Below are positions 8,465 through 18,082 of a stretch of 64,000 nucleotides of DNA, in pieces. Origin of the DNA: Aliivibrio fischeri (GTDB taxonomy: Bacteria > Pseudomonadota > Gammaproteobacteria > Enterobacterales > Vibrionaceae). The notes under the pieces are model-generated. The model was not told where the DNA came from. It saw nothing but the letters and a program-made list of their open reading frames with translations, and did not search any database. The number at the start of each line of letters is the position of its first letter. Position 1 is the stretch's first letter. A program made the translations under genes and the position numbers. The stretch lies in the NCBI RefSeq assembly GCF_009727955.1, contig NZ_WOBR01000002.1:124001-188000 (forward strand), read 5' to 3'.

Positions 8465-9040
8465 GTGGCCAATAAAGATTATGTAAAACGCGGACGCTCT
8501 CCTAAGAAAGCGACAAAAAAAACAACTAAGAAAAAAGGCGCTAAACAACCTATGTCTAATGGCTCTACGCCATGGAAAGCAGTTGCCGTTGCCGCTCTTT
8601 TAGTTATGGTTTTTGGCTACGCACTCTATTTTCTTAATGACTCACCAGAGCCAGAAGTTAAAGCACCAGTAACCGAAGTTGTTCCTGTTAAACCAAAGAA
8701 AACAACATCCACAGAAGACATCCCACCACTGCCAGAAGAGCAATGGAGTTACATGGATGAACTGCCAAATAAAGAAATAACCGTTGAACAAAAAGAATTA
8801 AAAGTATCTGAGATCCCTTACATTATGCAGTGTGGCGCTTATAAAAACCGCTCACAAGCTGAAGAACGTAAGATGAATATCGCTTTTCAAGGCATAACCT
8901 CTACCGTCCGTCATGCTGAAGGTAGTAGCTGGTATAAAGTGGTTCTTGGACCATATAAATTCAAACGAGATGCAGAGAAAGATCGTCACAAACTGCAACG
9001 CGCAAAAATCGAACCTTGTGCGATTTGGAAAGATCAATAA
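8465..9040 (+). CDS. ftsN: Cell division protein FtsN
   Basis: FtsN is a single-pass inner-membrane protein that triggers septal peptidoglycan synthesis. I place the start at the GTG at 8465 (VANKDYVKRGR) since FtsN proteins begin with a short xxRDYxRR-like motif; an ATG at 8441 would add eight residues with no family support. The 191-residue protein has a Lys-rich cytoplasmic tail, one membrane helix (about residues 39-57), a Pro/Glu-rich periplasmic linker and a C-terminal SPOR domain (about 115-190) that binds denuded glycan. It is short for the family. A terminator follows directly, separating it from hslVU. Confidence 0.88.
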   Translation: MANKDYVKRGRSPKKATKKTTKKKGAKQPMSNGSTPWKAVAVAALLVMVFGYALYFLNDSPEPEVKAPVTEVVPVKPKKTTSTEDIPPLPEEQWSYMDELPNKEITVEQKELKVSEIPYIMQCGAYKNRSQAEERKMNIAFQGITSTVRHAEGSSWYKVVLGPYKFKRDAEKDRHKLQRAKIEPCAIWKDQ

Positions 9041-9079
9041 AACCATCATCCGAAATCAATAACACATCACATATTTAAT

Positions 9080-9108
9080 AAAAGGAGCACATCTAGTGCT
9101 CCTTTTTT
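9080..9108 (+). terminator. Terminator after ftsN
   Basis: An 11-bp perfect stem (AAAAGGAGCAC with GTGCTCCTTTT) and a 5-base loop are followed by Ts. It separates ftsN from the heat-shock promoter of hslVU. Confidence 0.9.
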
Positions 9109-9120
9109 CTATCTATTCAT

Positions 9121-9147
9121 CTTGAAAAGCGCCTTACCTTCCCCCAT
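9121..9147 (+). promoter_or_regulatory. Sigma-32 (heat-shock) promoter of hslVU
   Basis: CTTGAAA at 9121-9127 and CCCCAT at 9142-9147, separated by 14 bases, match the heat-shock consensus (CTTGAAA, 11-16 bases, CCCCATnT). It lies 73 bases before the hslV start. RpoH control of hslVU is established in Escherichia coli. Confidence 0.88.
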
Positions 9148-9219
9148 TACAATAGTAATAATCATGAAGATGGTCGTCTGCTTTCATTTATTGACGTCAT
9201 CGAAAAAGAGGTTTTACTC

Positions 9220-9744
9220 GTGACTACAATTGTTTCTGTACGCCGTGAAGGCAAAGTCGTGGTTGCTGGCGATGGCCAAGCATCTCAAGGCGATATGATC
9301 GCAAAAGGCAACGTAAAAAAAGTACGTCGCTTATACAATGACTCAGTATTAGTTGGCTTTGCTGGTAGCACAGCTGATGCATTTATTCTGTTCGACCTGT
9401 GTGAACGTAAGCTAGAAATGCATCAAGGTAATCTAACAAAAGCCGCAGTAGAACTAGCAAAAGAGTGGCGTAGTGACCGTGCATTGCGTCGTCTTGAAGC
9501 AATGCTAATTGTTGCAGATAAAACAACATCATTAATCATCAGTGGTACCGGTGATCTAATCAATGCTGATAATGACTTATTAACTATTGGTTCTGGTGGT
9601 TATTTCGCTCGTTCAGCAGCAACAGCGCTGTTAGAAAATACCGATTTAGACGCTCGCGAAATTGCAACTAAAGCACTGACGATTGCTGGCGATATTGATG
9701 TATACACCAACCACAACCACACAGTTGAAGAACTGAACGCTTAA
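9220..9744 (+). CDS. hslV: ATP-dependent protease HslVU, peptidase subunit
   Basis: HslV forms the double-hexamer proteolytic core of the HslVU (ClpQY) cytoplasmic protease. After removal of the initiator Met, Thr2 (MTTIVSVRR) is the catalytic nucleophile, and the proteasome-beta-like motif VAGDGQ follows. The 174 residues match the family. The start is a GTG with AAGAGG 8 bases upstream. It is the first gene of an operon with hslU 19 bases downstream, behind a heat-shock promoter. Confidence 0.96.
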   Translation: MTTIVSVRREGKVVVAGDGQASQGDMIAKGNVKKVRRLYNDSVLVGFAGSTADAFILFDLCERKLEMHQGNLTKAAVELAKEWRSDRALRRLEAMLIVADKTTSLIISGTGDLINADNDLLTIGSGGYFARSAATALLENTDLDAREIATKALTIAGDIDVYTNHNHTVEELNA

Positions 9745-9763
9745 TCAAGAATAAGGAATTACC

Positions 9764-11098
9764 ATGTCTGAGATGACTCCTCGTGAAATCGTACACGAAT
9801 TAGATAGCCATATTATTGGTCAAGATAAAGCAAAACGTTCAGTTGCCATTGCACTTCGTAACCGCTGGCGTCGTATGCAACTTGCTCCTGAGTTGCGCAC
9901 AGAAGTAACACCAAAAAACATTCTGATGATTGGCCCAACCGGTGTGGGTAAAACTGAAATCGCTCGCCGTTTAGCAAAACTTGCAAACGCACCTTTCATC
10001 AAAGTTGAAGCAACTAAATTCACAGAAGTGGGTTACGTTGGTAAAGAAGTAGAAAGCATCATTCGTGATTTAACCGATGTTGCGATCAAAATGACGCACC
10101 AACAAGCGGTTGAAAAAGTAAAATTCCGAGCTGAAGAGCACGCAGAAGATCGCATTCTAGATATCTTACTGCCACCAGCTCGTGACGCTTGGGGCAATAA
10201 TGAAGAAGGCGATAACGATTCTGGTACACGCCAATCTTTCCGTAAAAAATTACGCGAAGGTAAGTTAGACGATAAAGAAATCGAAGTGGATGTTGCTGCA
10301 CCTCAGGTTGGCGTTGAAATCATGGCTCCTCCAGGTATGGAAGAGATGACAAACCAACTTCAAGGTATGTTCCAAAACCTTTCAGGTGGCAATACAACGA
10401 AAAAACGCAAAATGAAAATCGTTGATGCACTTAAAGCACTAACAGAAGAAGAAGGTGCGAAGCTGGTTAATCCTGAAGAGCTAAAAGAACAAGCTATCTT
10501 CAATGTAGAAAACCACGGTATCGTGTTTATCGATGAAATTGATAAAATCTGTAAGGGTTCAAACTCTCACTCTGGTGATGTATCTCGTGAAGGTGTTCAA
10601 CGTGATTTACTTCCATTAGTAGAAGGCAGCACAGTTAGTACTAAACACGGTATGGTGAAAACCGATCATATGTTATTCATCACTTCAGGTGCATTCCAAA
10701 TGGCAAAACCATCTGACTTGATCCCTGAATTACAAGGTCGTTTACCAATCCGTGTTGAACTTGAAGCACTAACAGCAAATGATTTCAAACGCATTTTAAC
10801 GGAGCCGAATGCATCATTAACTGAACAATACATTGCTCTATTAGCGACCGAAAATGTAAAAGTTGAGTTTACAGAAGATGGCATCAGCCGTATTGCTGAA
10901 TCTGCATTCCAAGTAAATGAAACCACTGAAAACATCGGTGCTCGTCGTCTACACACAGTGATGGAACGACTAATGGAAGAGATCTCTTACGATGCTTCTG
11001 AGAAGAACGGTGAAAGCTTAGTTGTTGATGCTGAGTATGTAAGTTCACGCCTAGGTGAATTGGTTGCTGATGAAGATCTAAGCCGTTTCATTCTGTAA
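9764..11098 (+). CDS. hslU: ATP-dependent protease HslVU, unfoldase subunit
   Basis: HslU is the AAA+ ring that unfolds substrates and feeds them to HslV. The 444-residue protein contains Walker A GPTGVGKT (about 56-63), an inserted I-domain of charged helical sequence (about 110-240), Walker B VFIDEIDK, sensor and arginine-finger regions ([25 protein letters not shown]), and the C-terminal SRFIL tail that docks into HslV. It is co-transcribed with hslV and ends at a strong terminator. Confidence 0.96.
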   Translation: MSEMTPREIVHELDSHIIGQDKAKRSVAIALRNRWRRMQLAPELRTEVTPKNILMIGPTGVGKTEIARRLAKLANAPFIKVEATKFTEVGYVGKEVESIIRDLTDVAIKMTHQQAVEKVKFRAEEHAEDRILDILLPPARDAWGNNEEGDNDSGTRQSFRKKLREGKLDDKEIEVDVAAPQVGVEIMAPPGMEEMTNQLQGMFQNLSGGNTTKKRKMKIVDALKALTEEEGAKLVNPEELKEQAIFNVENHGIVFIDEIDKICKGSNSHSGDVSREGVQRDLLPLVEGSTVSTKHGMVKTDHMLFITSGAFQMAKPSDLIPELQGRLPIRVELEALTANDFKRILTEPNASLTEQYIALLATENVKVEFTEDGISRIAESAFQVNETTENIGARRLHTVMERLMEEISYDASEKNGESLVVDAEYVSSRLGELVADEDLSRFIL

Positions 11099-11117
11099 TC
11101 TCTTACAACTTAAAAAT

Positions 11118-11152
11118 AAAGCCTCGCAGGTATTAACTTGCGAGGCTTTTTT
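11118..11152 (+). terminator. Terminator of the hslVU operon
   Basis: An 11-bp perfect stem (AAAGCCTCGCA with its complement at 11139-11149) and an 11-base loop are followed by a T run. It lies between convergent hslU and the yhfA-type gene and may serve both. Confidence 0.88.
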
Positions 11153-11180
11153 CTAATACAAAACCAGACAGATTTAAAGC

Positions 11181-11585
11181 TTAAGCAGGAACAATCTCCC
11201 ATGAGTGCGTCATTTTTACACCCTCACCAAGCATTAAGCACACTGAACAATATTTCTGCAATGAATCCGCAGTGACTTTCTCGACAACCGTTGAATCTAG
11301 GTTGTTACCTGTTACTTCAAAATGAATATTAATGTAAGTAAACAACTTTGGTGCGATTTCGCGACGCTCACTAGATAGCTTAGCAACACAAGCTGTGACT
11401 TCTTGATTTGCCGATTTAAGTCCATCAACAACATCAACAGAACTGCATCCTCCAGCAGCCATTAAGACCATTTCCATCGGGCTTGGTGCTTTTTCTCCCC
11501 CATTGCCATCCATAACAATAGAGTGACCTGATTGAGATTGACCTAAAAAAGACAATCCCTCAATCCATTTAACTTCAGCGTTCAT
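11181..11585 (-). CDS. yhfA: OsmC/Ohr-family protein, YhfA type
   Basis: The 134-residue protein belongs to the OsmC/Ohr fold of thiol peroxidase-like proteins. Two cysteines are visible in family-typical contexts, one in MAAGGCSSVDVVDGL (about residue 47) and one in the YCSVCLMLG stretch (about 111-114). Orthologues next to crp are known as YhfA in enteric bacteria and have no settled substrate. It is divergent from crp, as in Escherichia coli, with a CRP-like palindrome in the shared 245-base gap. Confidence 0.85.
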   Translation of the reverse strand: MNAEVKWIEGLSFLGQSQSGHSIVMDGNGGEKAPSPMEMVLMAAGGCSSVDVVDGLKSANQEVTACVAKLSSERREIAPKLFTYINIHFEVTGNNLDSTVVEKVTADSLQKYCSVCLMLGEGVKMTHSWEIVPA

Positions 11586-11616
11586 AAAAGCCTCTTTACT
11601 ACTTAAAAGGAAAACT

Positions 11617-11632
11617 CGTGATCCATTTCACG
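11617..11632. promoter_or_regulatory. Candidate CRP site in the yhfA-crp gap
   Basis: CGTGA-TCCATT-TCACG is a perfect palindrome with both GTGA/TCAC cores of the CRP operator. It lies 32 bases upstream of yhfA and about 200 bases upstream of crp. Autoregulation of crp through a divergent promoter is known in Escherichia coli; here it is inferred from position. Confidence 0.6.
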
Positions 11633-11830
11633 AAACTGTGCCCTTGGTCGCACAATTCATACGATCAAAGTCAAGAAATCAATTGCGAAACAAGGTATGA
11701 TTTTGTTAATTATCTCAACGAACATGCAGCCTTGTTCCGATAACCATATTGTATAGGCCAAACTGATATTTGGCTCAGTTATTTTAAAATGGACATCGCC
11801 TACTTGGCAAACGCAGAGGAAGTATAAAGT

Positions 11831-12463
11831 ATGGTTCTAGGTAAACCTCAAACAGATCCAACATTAGAGTGGTTCTTGTCTCACTGTCACATTCATAAGT
11901 ACCCTTCAAAGAGCACACTAATTCACGCTGGTGAAAAAGCGGAAACTCTTTACTACATCGTAAAAGGTTCTGTTGCTGTACTTATCAAAGATGAAGAAGG
12001 TAAAGAAATGATCCTTTCTTACCTAAACCAAGGTGACTTCATTGGTGAGCTTGGCTTATTTGAAGAAGGTCAAGAGCGTTCAGCATGGGTTCGTGCGAAA
12101 AGCCCTTGTGAAGTAGCAGAAATTTCATTCAAGAAATTCCGCCAACTTATCCAAGTTAACCCAGATATCCTAATGCGTCTTTCTGCGCAAATGGCAACTC
12201 GTCTACAAATCACTAGCCAAAAAGTAGGTGACTTAGCATTCCTAGACGTTACAGGCCGTATCGCTCAAACGCTACTGAACCTTGCGAAACAACCTGATGC
12301 AATGACTCACCCAGATGGCATGCAAATTAAGATCACTCGTCAAGAGATTGGTCAAATTGTTGGTTGTTCACGTGAAACTGTTGGCCGTATCTTGAAGATG
12401 CTTGAAGAGCAAAACCTGATTTCAGCGCACGGTAAAACAATTGTAGTTTACGGTACTCGTTAA
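11831..12463 (+). CDS. crp: cAMP receptor protein (global regulator)
   Basis: CRP binds cAMP and activates or represses hundreds of promoters for carbon use. The 210-residue protein matches the enteric one in length. It has the cyclic-nucleotide domain with [18 protein letters not shown] (about 72-89), the dimerisation helix, and the DNA-recognition helix-turn-helix [20 protein letters not shown] (about residues 169-188) with the RE-R contacts that read TGTGA. The conserved recognition helix supports using the standard CRP consensus to score sites in this window. It is a single gene between its long leader and a strong terminator. Confidence 0.98.
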   Translation: MVLGKPQTDPTLEWFLSHCHIHKYPSKSTLIHAGEKAETLYYIVKGSVAVLIKDEEGKEMILSYLNQGDFIGELGLFEEGQERSAWVRAKSPCEVAEISFKKFRQLIQVNPDILMRLSAQMATRLQITSQKVGDLAFLDVTGRIAQTLLNLAKQPDAMTHPDGMQIKITRQEIGQIVGCSRETVGRILKMLEEQNLISAHGKTIVVYGTR

Positions 12464-12486
12464 TTTAACATTTACTTTAAACAAAT

Positions 12487-12516
12487 AAAAACGCAGCCCT
12501 TGAGCTGCGTTTTTTT
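12487..12516. terminator. Bidirectional terminator between crp and the DUF1338 gene
   Basis: An 11-bp perfect stem (AAAAACGCAGC with its complement at 12504-12514) and a 6-base loop have A and T tracts on both sides, so it serves crp and the converging ast cluster. Confidence 0.92.
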
Positions 12517-12535
12517 ATATCTAAAAGTGGCGGTT

Positions 12536-13330
12536 TTACCCGTCAGTACTTTCAAAGATTTTATCCGCAGAAGCCGCAACAAACCCTTTGTATAGCTCAC
12601 CGTTTGGTAACTCATAGCGTTTAGCAAATTCGTAAAATCCACCGGGGATCTCAAACTCACCATCACTAAATTTCACCATCACTTTATCCGCCATAGTAGA
12701 TGATTGCTCTAAACAAACCTCTGGAGAGCCTTTTACTTCTCCACCCACCTCATTAATACTAAATCCAGCATTACGTAGGTGCTGATTAACATCAACCACT
12801 TCATCAAATCCATCAAGTTGATTTACGTACACGGTAAAATGATTTGCTCCATATCCATGGGCAGCTAACCAAGAAGCATATTCACTCTCTTTTGCTAGCA
12901 CTTTATATTCATCAAAACTTAAAGACCACGGTCTGCCTGAAGACAGAAAGTCACGAGTTGCAAAATAATGAGCAGGAACTTGTTCTACTAATGATTTAAT
13001 GATGGTCTGAGCCTCATCAGATAATTTTTCAACCAATAGCTCACTGATAAATACAAGTGGTGCATTAGGATCTGGGTGCTCAAAATGTTGTGCTTTCAAT
13101 TTTTTAGCAAAAAATTCATATTCATCACACGGTTTATACCCAATAGCTAAAAAGGGAGCGGCTAATGTTGATAAACCAACCTTAGGTAAATTAAACGTTC
13201 TTAAGGCAATGTGGTCATTCACAATATCGCCATCACTGGATAGCAATTGATGGACTTTATCAGCTGATGGCGACAAACGTGTAATATAGTCTTGCCATAA
13301 TGATGAAAAAAGTGTGTTTACATTATTCAT
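12536..13330 (-). CDS. DUF1338 family protein at the end of the ast cluster
   Basis: The 264-residue protein carries the DUF1338 signature near its N terminus (VNDHIALRTFNL, about residues 34-45). The DUF1338 superfamily includes the iron-dependent 2-oxoadipate dioxygenase/decarboxylase HglS; this short form has not, to my knowledge, been assigned a substrate. I chose the ATG at 13330 because AGGAG lies 8 bases before it, while the GTG three codons earlier overlaps that site. It follows astD after an 11-base gap, so it is very probably co-transcribed with argD-astA-astD, suggesting a role in arginine/glutamate-family catabolism. That role is inference. Confidence 0.8.
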   Translation of the reverse strand: MNNVNTLFSSLWQDYITRLSPSADKVHQLLSSDGDIVNDHIALRTFNLPKVGLSTLAAPFLAIGYKPCDEYEFFAKKLKAQHFEHPDPNAPLVFISELLVEKLSDEAQTIIKSLVEQVPAHYFATRDFLSSGRPWSLSFDEYKVLAKESEYASWLAAHGYGANHFTVYVNQLDGFDEVVDVNQHLRNAGFSINEVGGEVKGSPEVCLEQSSTMADKVMVKFSDGEFEIPGGFYEFAKRYELPNGELYKGFVAASADKIFESTDG

Positions 13331-13341
13331 TTTCAGCACTC

Positions 13342-14799
13342 CTACAAAGTTAAACCCGGAGATAATTGCTCAGGAATCTCACACGCATCACCTTCCATTG
13401 ATGCCATCGGATAAGCACAATAATCTGCTGCATAATAAGCACTTGGTTTTAAGTTACCTGATGCACCCGGACCACCAAATGGCGCATCACCACTGGCTCC
13501 TGTTAATTGACGGTTTCGATTTACAATCCCTGCACGAATATGTTCAACGAAATAATCCCACTCACTGTCATCGGTTGAAACCAATCCCGCAGATAATCCA
13601 TAGCGCGTATCATTAGCCAGTTCTACCGCCTGCTCTAATGTTGCGTAACGTATCACTTGCAATAGTGGACCAAAGTATTCTTCATCTGGTAATTCCGCGA
13701 CATTTGTTGCATCGATTATCCCAGGAGATACAAATGCATGACCCAAACTTCTCGCTTCCAGTAACGATTCACCGCCTAATGCTTGTAAATGAGTCTGAGC
13801 ATTTAAAATAAATTCAGCAGCAGAAATGGATATTTGTGGCCCCATGAATGGCGTCGTTTCAGAAAAAGGCTGATCAACATGAATATTTTTAGTGACGTCA
13901 ACTAAACGTGCTAATAAGGCATCACCCTTTTCTCCTTCAGGAACATACAAACGTCGAGCACAAGTACAACGTTGTCCTGCACTAATAAATGCAGATTGCA
14001 CTATGGTATATACCGTTGCATCTAAATCACCGAATGCTTTTGATATCACCATTGGGTTATTGCCTCCCATTTCGAGAGCCAACATTTTACCTGTATCACC
14101 TGCAAATTGACGGTGTAGGATATGGCCGGTATTCGCACTCCCCGTAAATAAAAGGCCATCAATACCTTTAGCGTTGGCTAGTGCCTCACCCGTTGCTCTC
14201 GCCCCCTGAACGAGATTAATGACCCCTTTAGGTAACCCAGCCTTTTGCCACAGTTTCACGATCACTTCGCTTGTCCATGGGGTTTGCTCTGAAGGTTTAA
14301 GTACCACGGTGTTACCTGCAAGTAATGCAGGAACAATATGACCGTTAGGTAGGTGCCCAGGAAAGTTATACGGTCCAAAGACAGCCATAACACCTAATGG
14401 ACGATGTCTGAGTACAATTTTATTTCCTGCAGCTTCACGCTCTTTATAGGGAGTTCTTTCATGATAAGCTCGAATCGATATCGCTATCTTACCCACCATG
14501 GCACCCGCTTCTGTTTTGGTTTCCCAAAATGGCTTACCCGTTTCTTTTGCTATCACTTCAGCAATTGAATCGGCATTCTCTTTCACTAGCTCAGCAAAGC
14601 GCTCCACAATGGCTTGGCGATTTTCAAATGGCAATTTCTTCCACTCAATAAAAGCATTACGAGCAGCATTAACAGCAGACTCAACCTGAGCCTCAGTAGC
14701 ACTTTCGCCTTTCCACACCACCTCACTGTTATAAGGACTTAACGATTGTATCGTTTCACCTTCGCCTGAAATCCAATCCCCTGCAATCCAATGTGTCAT
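13342..14799 (-). CDS. astD: N-succinylglutamate 5-semialdehyde dehydrogenase
   Basis: AstD oxidises succinylglutamate semialdehyde to succinylglutamate with NAD in the arginine succinyltransferase pathway. The 485-residue protein is an aldehyde dehydrogenase with the cofactor-domain stretch [35 protein letters not shown], the general-base Glu in LEMGGNNP (about 251) and the catalytic Cys in [11 protein letters not shown] (about 285). It lies 12 bases after astA on the same strand. astB and astE, the other pathway enzymes, are not in this window. Confidence 0.93.
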   Translation of the reverse strand: MTHWIAGDWISGEGETIQSLSPYNSEVVWKGESATEAQVESAVNAARNAFIEWKKLPFENRQAIVERFAELVKENADSIAEVIAKETGKPFWETKTEAGAMVGKIAISIRAYHERTPYKEREAAGNKIVLRHRPLGVMAVFGPYNFPGHLPNGHIVPALLAGNTVVLKPSEQTPWTSEVIVKLWQKAGLPKGVINLVQGARATGEALANAKGIDGLLFTGSANTGHILHRQFAGDTGKMLALEMGGNNPMVISKAFGDLDATVYTIVQSAFISAGQRCTCARRLYVPEGEKGDALLARLVDVTKNIHVDQPFSETTPFMGPQISISAAEFILNAQTHLQALGGESLLEARSLGHAFVSPGIIDATNVAELPDEEYFGPLLQVIRYATLEQAVELANDTRYGLSAGLVSTDDSEWDYFVEHIRAGIVNRNRQLTGASGDAPFGGPGASGNLKPSAYYAADYCAYPMASMEGDACEIPEQLSPGLTL

Positions 14800-14811
14800 A
14801 TCCTGTGTCCC

Positions 14812-15828
14812 CTATTGAGCTAATAAACGTACGTAATCATCAACGTCAACTTGCAATGCTTCTGCTGCTTCTGGTGTTAAATGAACAGTATCCGTGGCTT
14901 TATCGTATGCAGCTGTCGTTGCCGTTGCTCTAAAGTTTTCGAACGATGTATTTGCAATCAAATACTGCTGCGAACTGCTATGTTCAGTAATAATCACTTT
15001 GGCTTTAAACGAATTACGAACAGACTCTATACTGCGTAAATCACATTCAACCGTTGGGCCTGCATCAAAAATATCAACGTATCCTCGACAGCGGAAACCT
15101 TCATTTTCTAGTAGCTTTAAAGCAGGTTTTGTATTGTCATGAACTTTCCCAATTACAGCCTGAGCTTCTTTACTTAATAGGCTGACATAAATAGGAAGTT
15201 TCGGCATGAGATCTGCGATAAAGCCTTTGTAGCCAATGCCAGTTAAGTAATCAGCTTCAGTAAAATCAATAGAGAAAAAGTGTTTTTGTAACCACTTCCA
15301 AAATGGCGATTCACCCTCTTCATCTGAAACACCGCGCATCTCCGCAAAAATGGTATCTGAGAAACGATGAGGATGCTCTGCCATCATTAAAAATCGAGCT
15401 TTCGACATCAACCGTCCATTTAATCCTTCTCGATATTCAGGACGAAGAAATAACGTACAGATCTCTGTACTTCCTGTGTAATTACTGCCAAATGTCAGCA
15501 CTTTCACGACATTATGCACATCTAATTTACGAGAAAAATGCACAACTTTACTGATGTGATAATTATAGAATGGCGAATCTAAACCGACAGCGGCTTCAAT
15601 ACCTGTTGTACCAGTTACCTCTCCAGTAACCGAATCTTGACCAACCATGAGGTAGCCTTCAACACCCGGCTCTGTCACGTCTTTCTGAAAACTATCTATC
15701 GAGTGATCGATACGATTTCTTAATTGTTCTTCATTAACAGGAAGTGAAGTAAACCCATGTCCAGATTCAACGGCACATTGATGAAGAGCAGGATAATCTT
15801 CTTGAGTAATAGGACGAATAACAAGCAT
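14812..15828 (-). CDS. astA: Arginine N-succinyltransferase
   Basis: AstA transfers succinate from succinyl-CoA to arginine, the first step of the ast catabolic pathway. The protein has 338 residues from the ATG at 15828, where GGAGGG lies at good spacing and the sequence MLVIRPITQEDY aligns with the family start; a GTG further upstream would add 14 unrelated residues. Family stretches visible are VEAAVGLDSPFYNYH-like (IEAAVGLDSPFYNY), TEICTLFLRPEYR, AEMRGVSDEEGESPFW and the C-terminal FDAGPTVECD. It lies between argD and astD. Confidence 0.92.
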   Translation of the reverse strand: MLVIRPITQEDYPALHQCAVESGHGFTSLPVNEEQLRNRIDHSIDSFQKDVTEPGVEGYLMVGQDSVTGEVTGTTGIEAAVGLDSPFYNYHISKVVHFSRKLDVHNVVKVLTFGSNYTGSTEICTLFLRPEYREGLNGRLMSKARFLMMAEHPHRFSDTIFAEMRGVSDEEGESPFWKWLQKHFFSIDFTEADYLTGIGYKGFIADLMPKLPIYVSLLSKEAQAVIGKVHDNTKPALKLLENEGFRCRGYVDIFDAGPTVECDLRSIESVRNSFKAKVIITEHSSSQQYLIANTSFENFRATATTAAYDKATDTVHLTPEAAEALQVDVDDYVRLLAQ

Positions 15829-15895
15829 CAATATTCCCTCCGATGCCAAAAACAAAGGCAACTCGACCATGAGTTGCCTAATATTCTTTAAAGCG

Positions 15896-17110
15896 TTATT
15901 TCGTTAGAGAAGCAAGCGCCTTGTCTAAACGCTCAAAACCTAACTCAACTTCTTCTTTTGTAATCACTAATGATGGGGTAAATCGGACCACATTAACGCC
16001 AGCAACAAGTACCATCAAACCTTGCTCTCCTGCTGCCACCAATATGTCACGAGCTCGACCTTGCCACTCTTCATTTAGAGCAGCACCAAGCAATAAACCT
16101 TTTCCTCGGATCTCTGAAAACATATGATATTTGGCATTTAATGCTTCTAGACCGGAACGGAACCATTGCTCACGCTCTTTAACACCATTTAAAACGTCAG
16201 GTTTTGATACTTCTTCAACCACCGCTTCCGCAATAGCACAAGCCAGTGGATTACCACCATAAGTCGAACCGTGAGTACCCACTTTTAAATGCTGAGCCAG
16301 TTCAGTCGTTGTAAGCATCGCTCCGATAGGAAAACCACCACCAAGAGACTTCGCAGTACTTAGAATATCAGGTGTAACGCCTAAACCTTGATAAGCATAA
16401 AAATCACCAGTTCGGCCATTACCTGTTTGAACTTCATCAAAAATCAACAGCGCATTGTACTTTTCACATAATGCTTTTACGCCTTTTACAAATTCAGAGG
16501 TTGGTGAAATTATCCCCCCTTCTCCCTGTAATGGCTCCATCATTATCGCACATGTTTTATCAGACATATGCGCTTCAAGTTCAGCAAGGTTATTGTATTC
16601 TAAATGAGTAATATCACCCGGTTTAGGACCAAACCCATCAGAATACGCAGCTTGACCACCAACGGTTACAGTAAAGAAAGTTCGACCATGAAAGCCTTGT
16701 TTAAAAGCAATGATTTCACTCTTTTCTTCGCTATGAACATCCACAGCCCAACGACGCGCTAACTTCAACGCCGCTTCATTCGCTTCAGCACCTGAGTTAG
16801 CAAAAAATACTTTTTCAGCAAAAGAGACTTCAGTTAACTTTTTAGCGAGTCGAATCGCAGGCTCATTGGTCATAACATTACTTAAATGCCATAACTTTTG
16901 TGACTGCTCTTGCAGCGCATTAACCATGATAGGATGACAGTGACCTAAACAGCTCACTGCAATACCTCCAGCAAAATCGATGTAATCCTTACCCGTTTGA
17001 TCCCATACTCGAGCACCTTCTCCTTTAACAGGAATCACTTCCATTGGGTTATAACAAGGTACCATTACATCATTAAAATCTTTACGTTCGACTTGTGAAT
17101 TGGTCGTCAT
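15896..17110 (-). CDS. argD: Acetylornithine/succinylornithine aminotransferase
   Basis: This PLP enzyme acts in arginine synthesis (ArgD, acetylornithine) and in arginine breakdown (AstC, succinylornithine). The 404-residue protein is a class-III aminotransferase with [16 protein letters not shown] (about 102-117), the Asp in [13 protein letters not shown], and the PLP lysine in [16 protein letters not shown] (about 252). The ATG at 17110 is preferred to the GTG one codon earlier. Being the first gene of a unit with astA and astD indicates a catabolic role; no second copy is in the window, so it may serve both pathways. Confidence 0.9.
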   Translation of the reverse strand: MTTNSQVERKDFNDVMVPCYNPMEVIPVKGEGARVWDQTGKDYIDFAGGIAVSCLGHCHPIMVNALQEQSQKLWHLSNVMTNEPAIRLAKKLTEVSFAEKVFFANSGAEANEAALKLARRWAVDVHSEEKSEIIAFKQGFHGRTFFTVTVGGQAAYSDGFGPKPGDITHLEYNNLAELEAHMSDKTCAIMMEPLQGEGGIISPTSEFVKGVKALCEKYNALLIFDEVQTGNGRTGDFYAYQGLGVTPDILSTAKSLGGGFPIGAMLTTTELAQHLKVGTHGSTYGGNPLACAIAEAVVEEVSKPDVLNGVKEREQWFRSGLEALNAKYHMFSEIRGKGLLLGAALNEEWQGRARDILVAAGEQGLMVLVAGVNVVRFTPSLVITKEEVELGFERLDKALASLTK

Positions 17111-17415
17111 CACACTTTCCTTCTGCGTATGCCGTTATCCTGCATAATATTTACAAACCATTAACCTTTTCAATAGCACAAAATTCTTTTTTTGAACTAA
17201 AAAAGCATTATCCAACATAAACTAATGACTGATAAATCAGTTTTTTAGAATAGTTATAAACTCAAGCTATCGCAGCTTGCTTGATATGTAAACGATCTTA
17301 TAAGAAAAGAAACGCTTTAGCTTATGAATAAAGTTGCATCAAAATAAATGCGTTATAAAAGTAAAGAAAAAGTAAGAAGGGTGAGCTAGATCGCTCATCA
17401 TTGGTAAGGTAATAA
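17111..17415 (-). promoter_or_regulatory. Intergenic region between pabA and argD
   Basis: This 305-base AT-rich gap holds no gene. It should carry the argD-astA-astD promoter. A sequence at 17325-17338 (TGAATAAAGTTGCA) matches the ArgR half-site pattern TGNATWWWWATNCA at 10 of 12 defined positions; a weaker match is at 17141-17154. Small hairpins lie at 17263-17279 (6-bp stem) and 17228-17241 (5-bp stem followed by Ts on plus). ArgR control is plausible but unproven. Confidence 0.4.
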
Positions 17416-17994
17416 TTATTTTTGGATAAAGTTACGTAAGATCTCATGACCCTGCTCAGTCAAAATAGACTCAGGGTGAAACTGTACGCCTTCAATAGGT
17501 AAACTTTTATGACAAAATCCCATGATCTCATCCATTTCACCTGATTCTGTTTCTGTCCATGCTGTCACTTCAAAACACTCTGGTAGTGTCTCTTTTTTCA
17601 CAATCAGTGAGTGGTAACGTGTCACCGTAAGCGGGTTATTTAACCCTTTGAAAACGCTACGACTAGTGTGAACTATTGCTGAAGTTTTACCGTGCATGAC
17701 TTTTTTAGCTCGAACCACATCGCCACCAAATACTTGAGCAATGGATTGATGGCCTAAGCATACGCCAAGAATCGGTAATTTACCGGCGAAATACTTAATG
17801 GCTTCTAATGAAATGCCAGCTTCATTTGGTGTACATGGGCCGGGGGAGATAACTAAATGAGAAGGGTTTAGTGATTCAATACCTACAATATCGATCTCGT
17901 CATTACGAACGACTTTTACCTCAACACCCAATTCACAGAAATACTGATATAGGTTGTAAGTAAACGAATCATAATTGTCGATCATTAATAGCAT
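17416..17994 (-). CDS. pabA: Glutamine amidotransferase of aminodeoxychorismate/anthranilate synthase
   Basis: The protein supplies ammonia from glutamine to the chorismate-using partner PabB (folate) or TrpE. The 192-residue class-I amidotransferase has NYDSFTYNL at the N terminus, the oxyanion loop [11 protein letters not shown], the catalytic Cys in GVCLGHQS (about 79) and the His-Glu pair in GVQFHPES (about 170-172). It is not beside a trp operon but upstream of argD, the position of pabA in enteric bacteria, which favours PabA. A dual role cannot be excluded. Confidence 0.88.
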   Translation of the reverse strand: MLLMIDNYDSFTYNLYQYFCELGVEVKVVRNDEIDIVGIESLNPSHLVISPGPCTPNEAGISLEAIKYFAGKLPILGVCLGHQSIAQVFGGDVVRAKKVMHGKTSAIVHTSRSVFKGLNNPLTVTRYHSLIVKKETLPECFEVTAWTETESGEMDEIMGFCHKSLPIEGVQFHPESILTEQGHEILRNFIQK

Positions 17995-18023
17995 AAAAGA
18001 ACTACTTTATAAGATGGATAAAA

Positions 18024-18056
18024 TAAAAATTGCTCGCAGGTCAACCTACGAGCAAT
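18024..18056 (-). terminator. Terminator after trpS
   Basis: On the minus strand, AATTGCTCG pairs with CGAGCAATT (18048-18056 with 18028-18036 on plus), an inner AGGT/ACCT pairing adds to the stem, and a TTTTTATTTT tract follows. It ends the dam-to-trpS cluster before pabA. Confidence 0.78.
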
Positions 18057-18082
18057 TGATGATACCTAAATACAATAAGATG

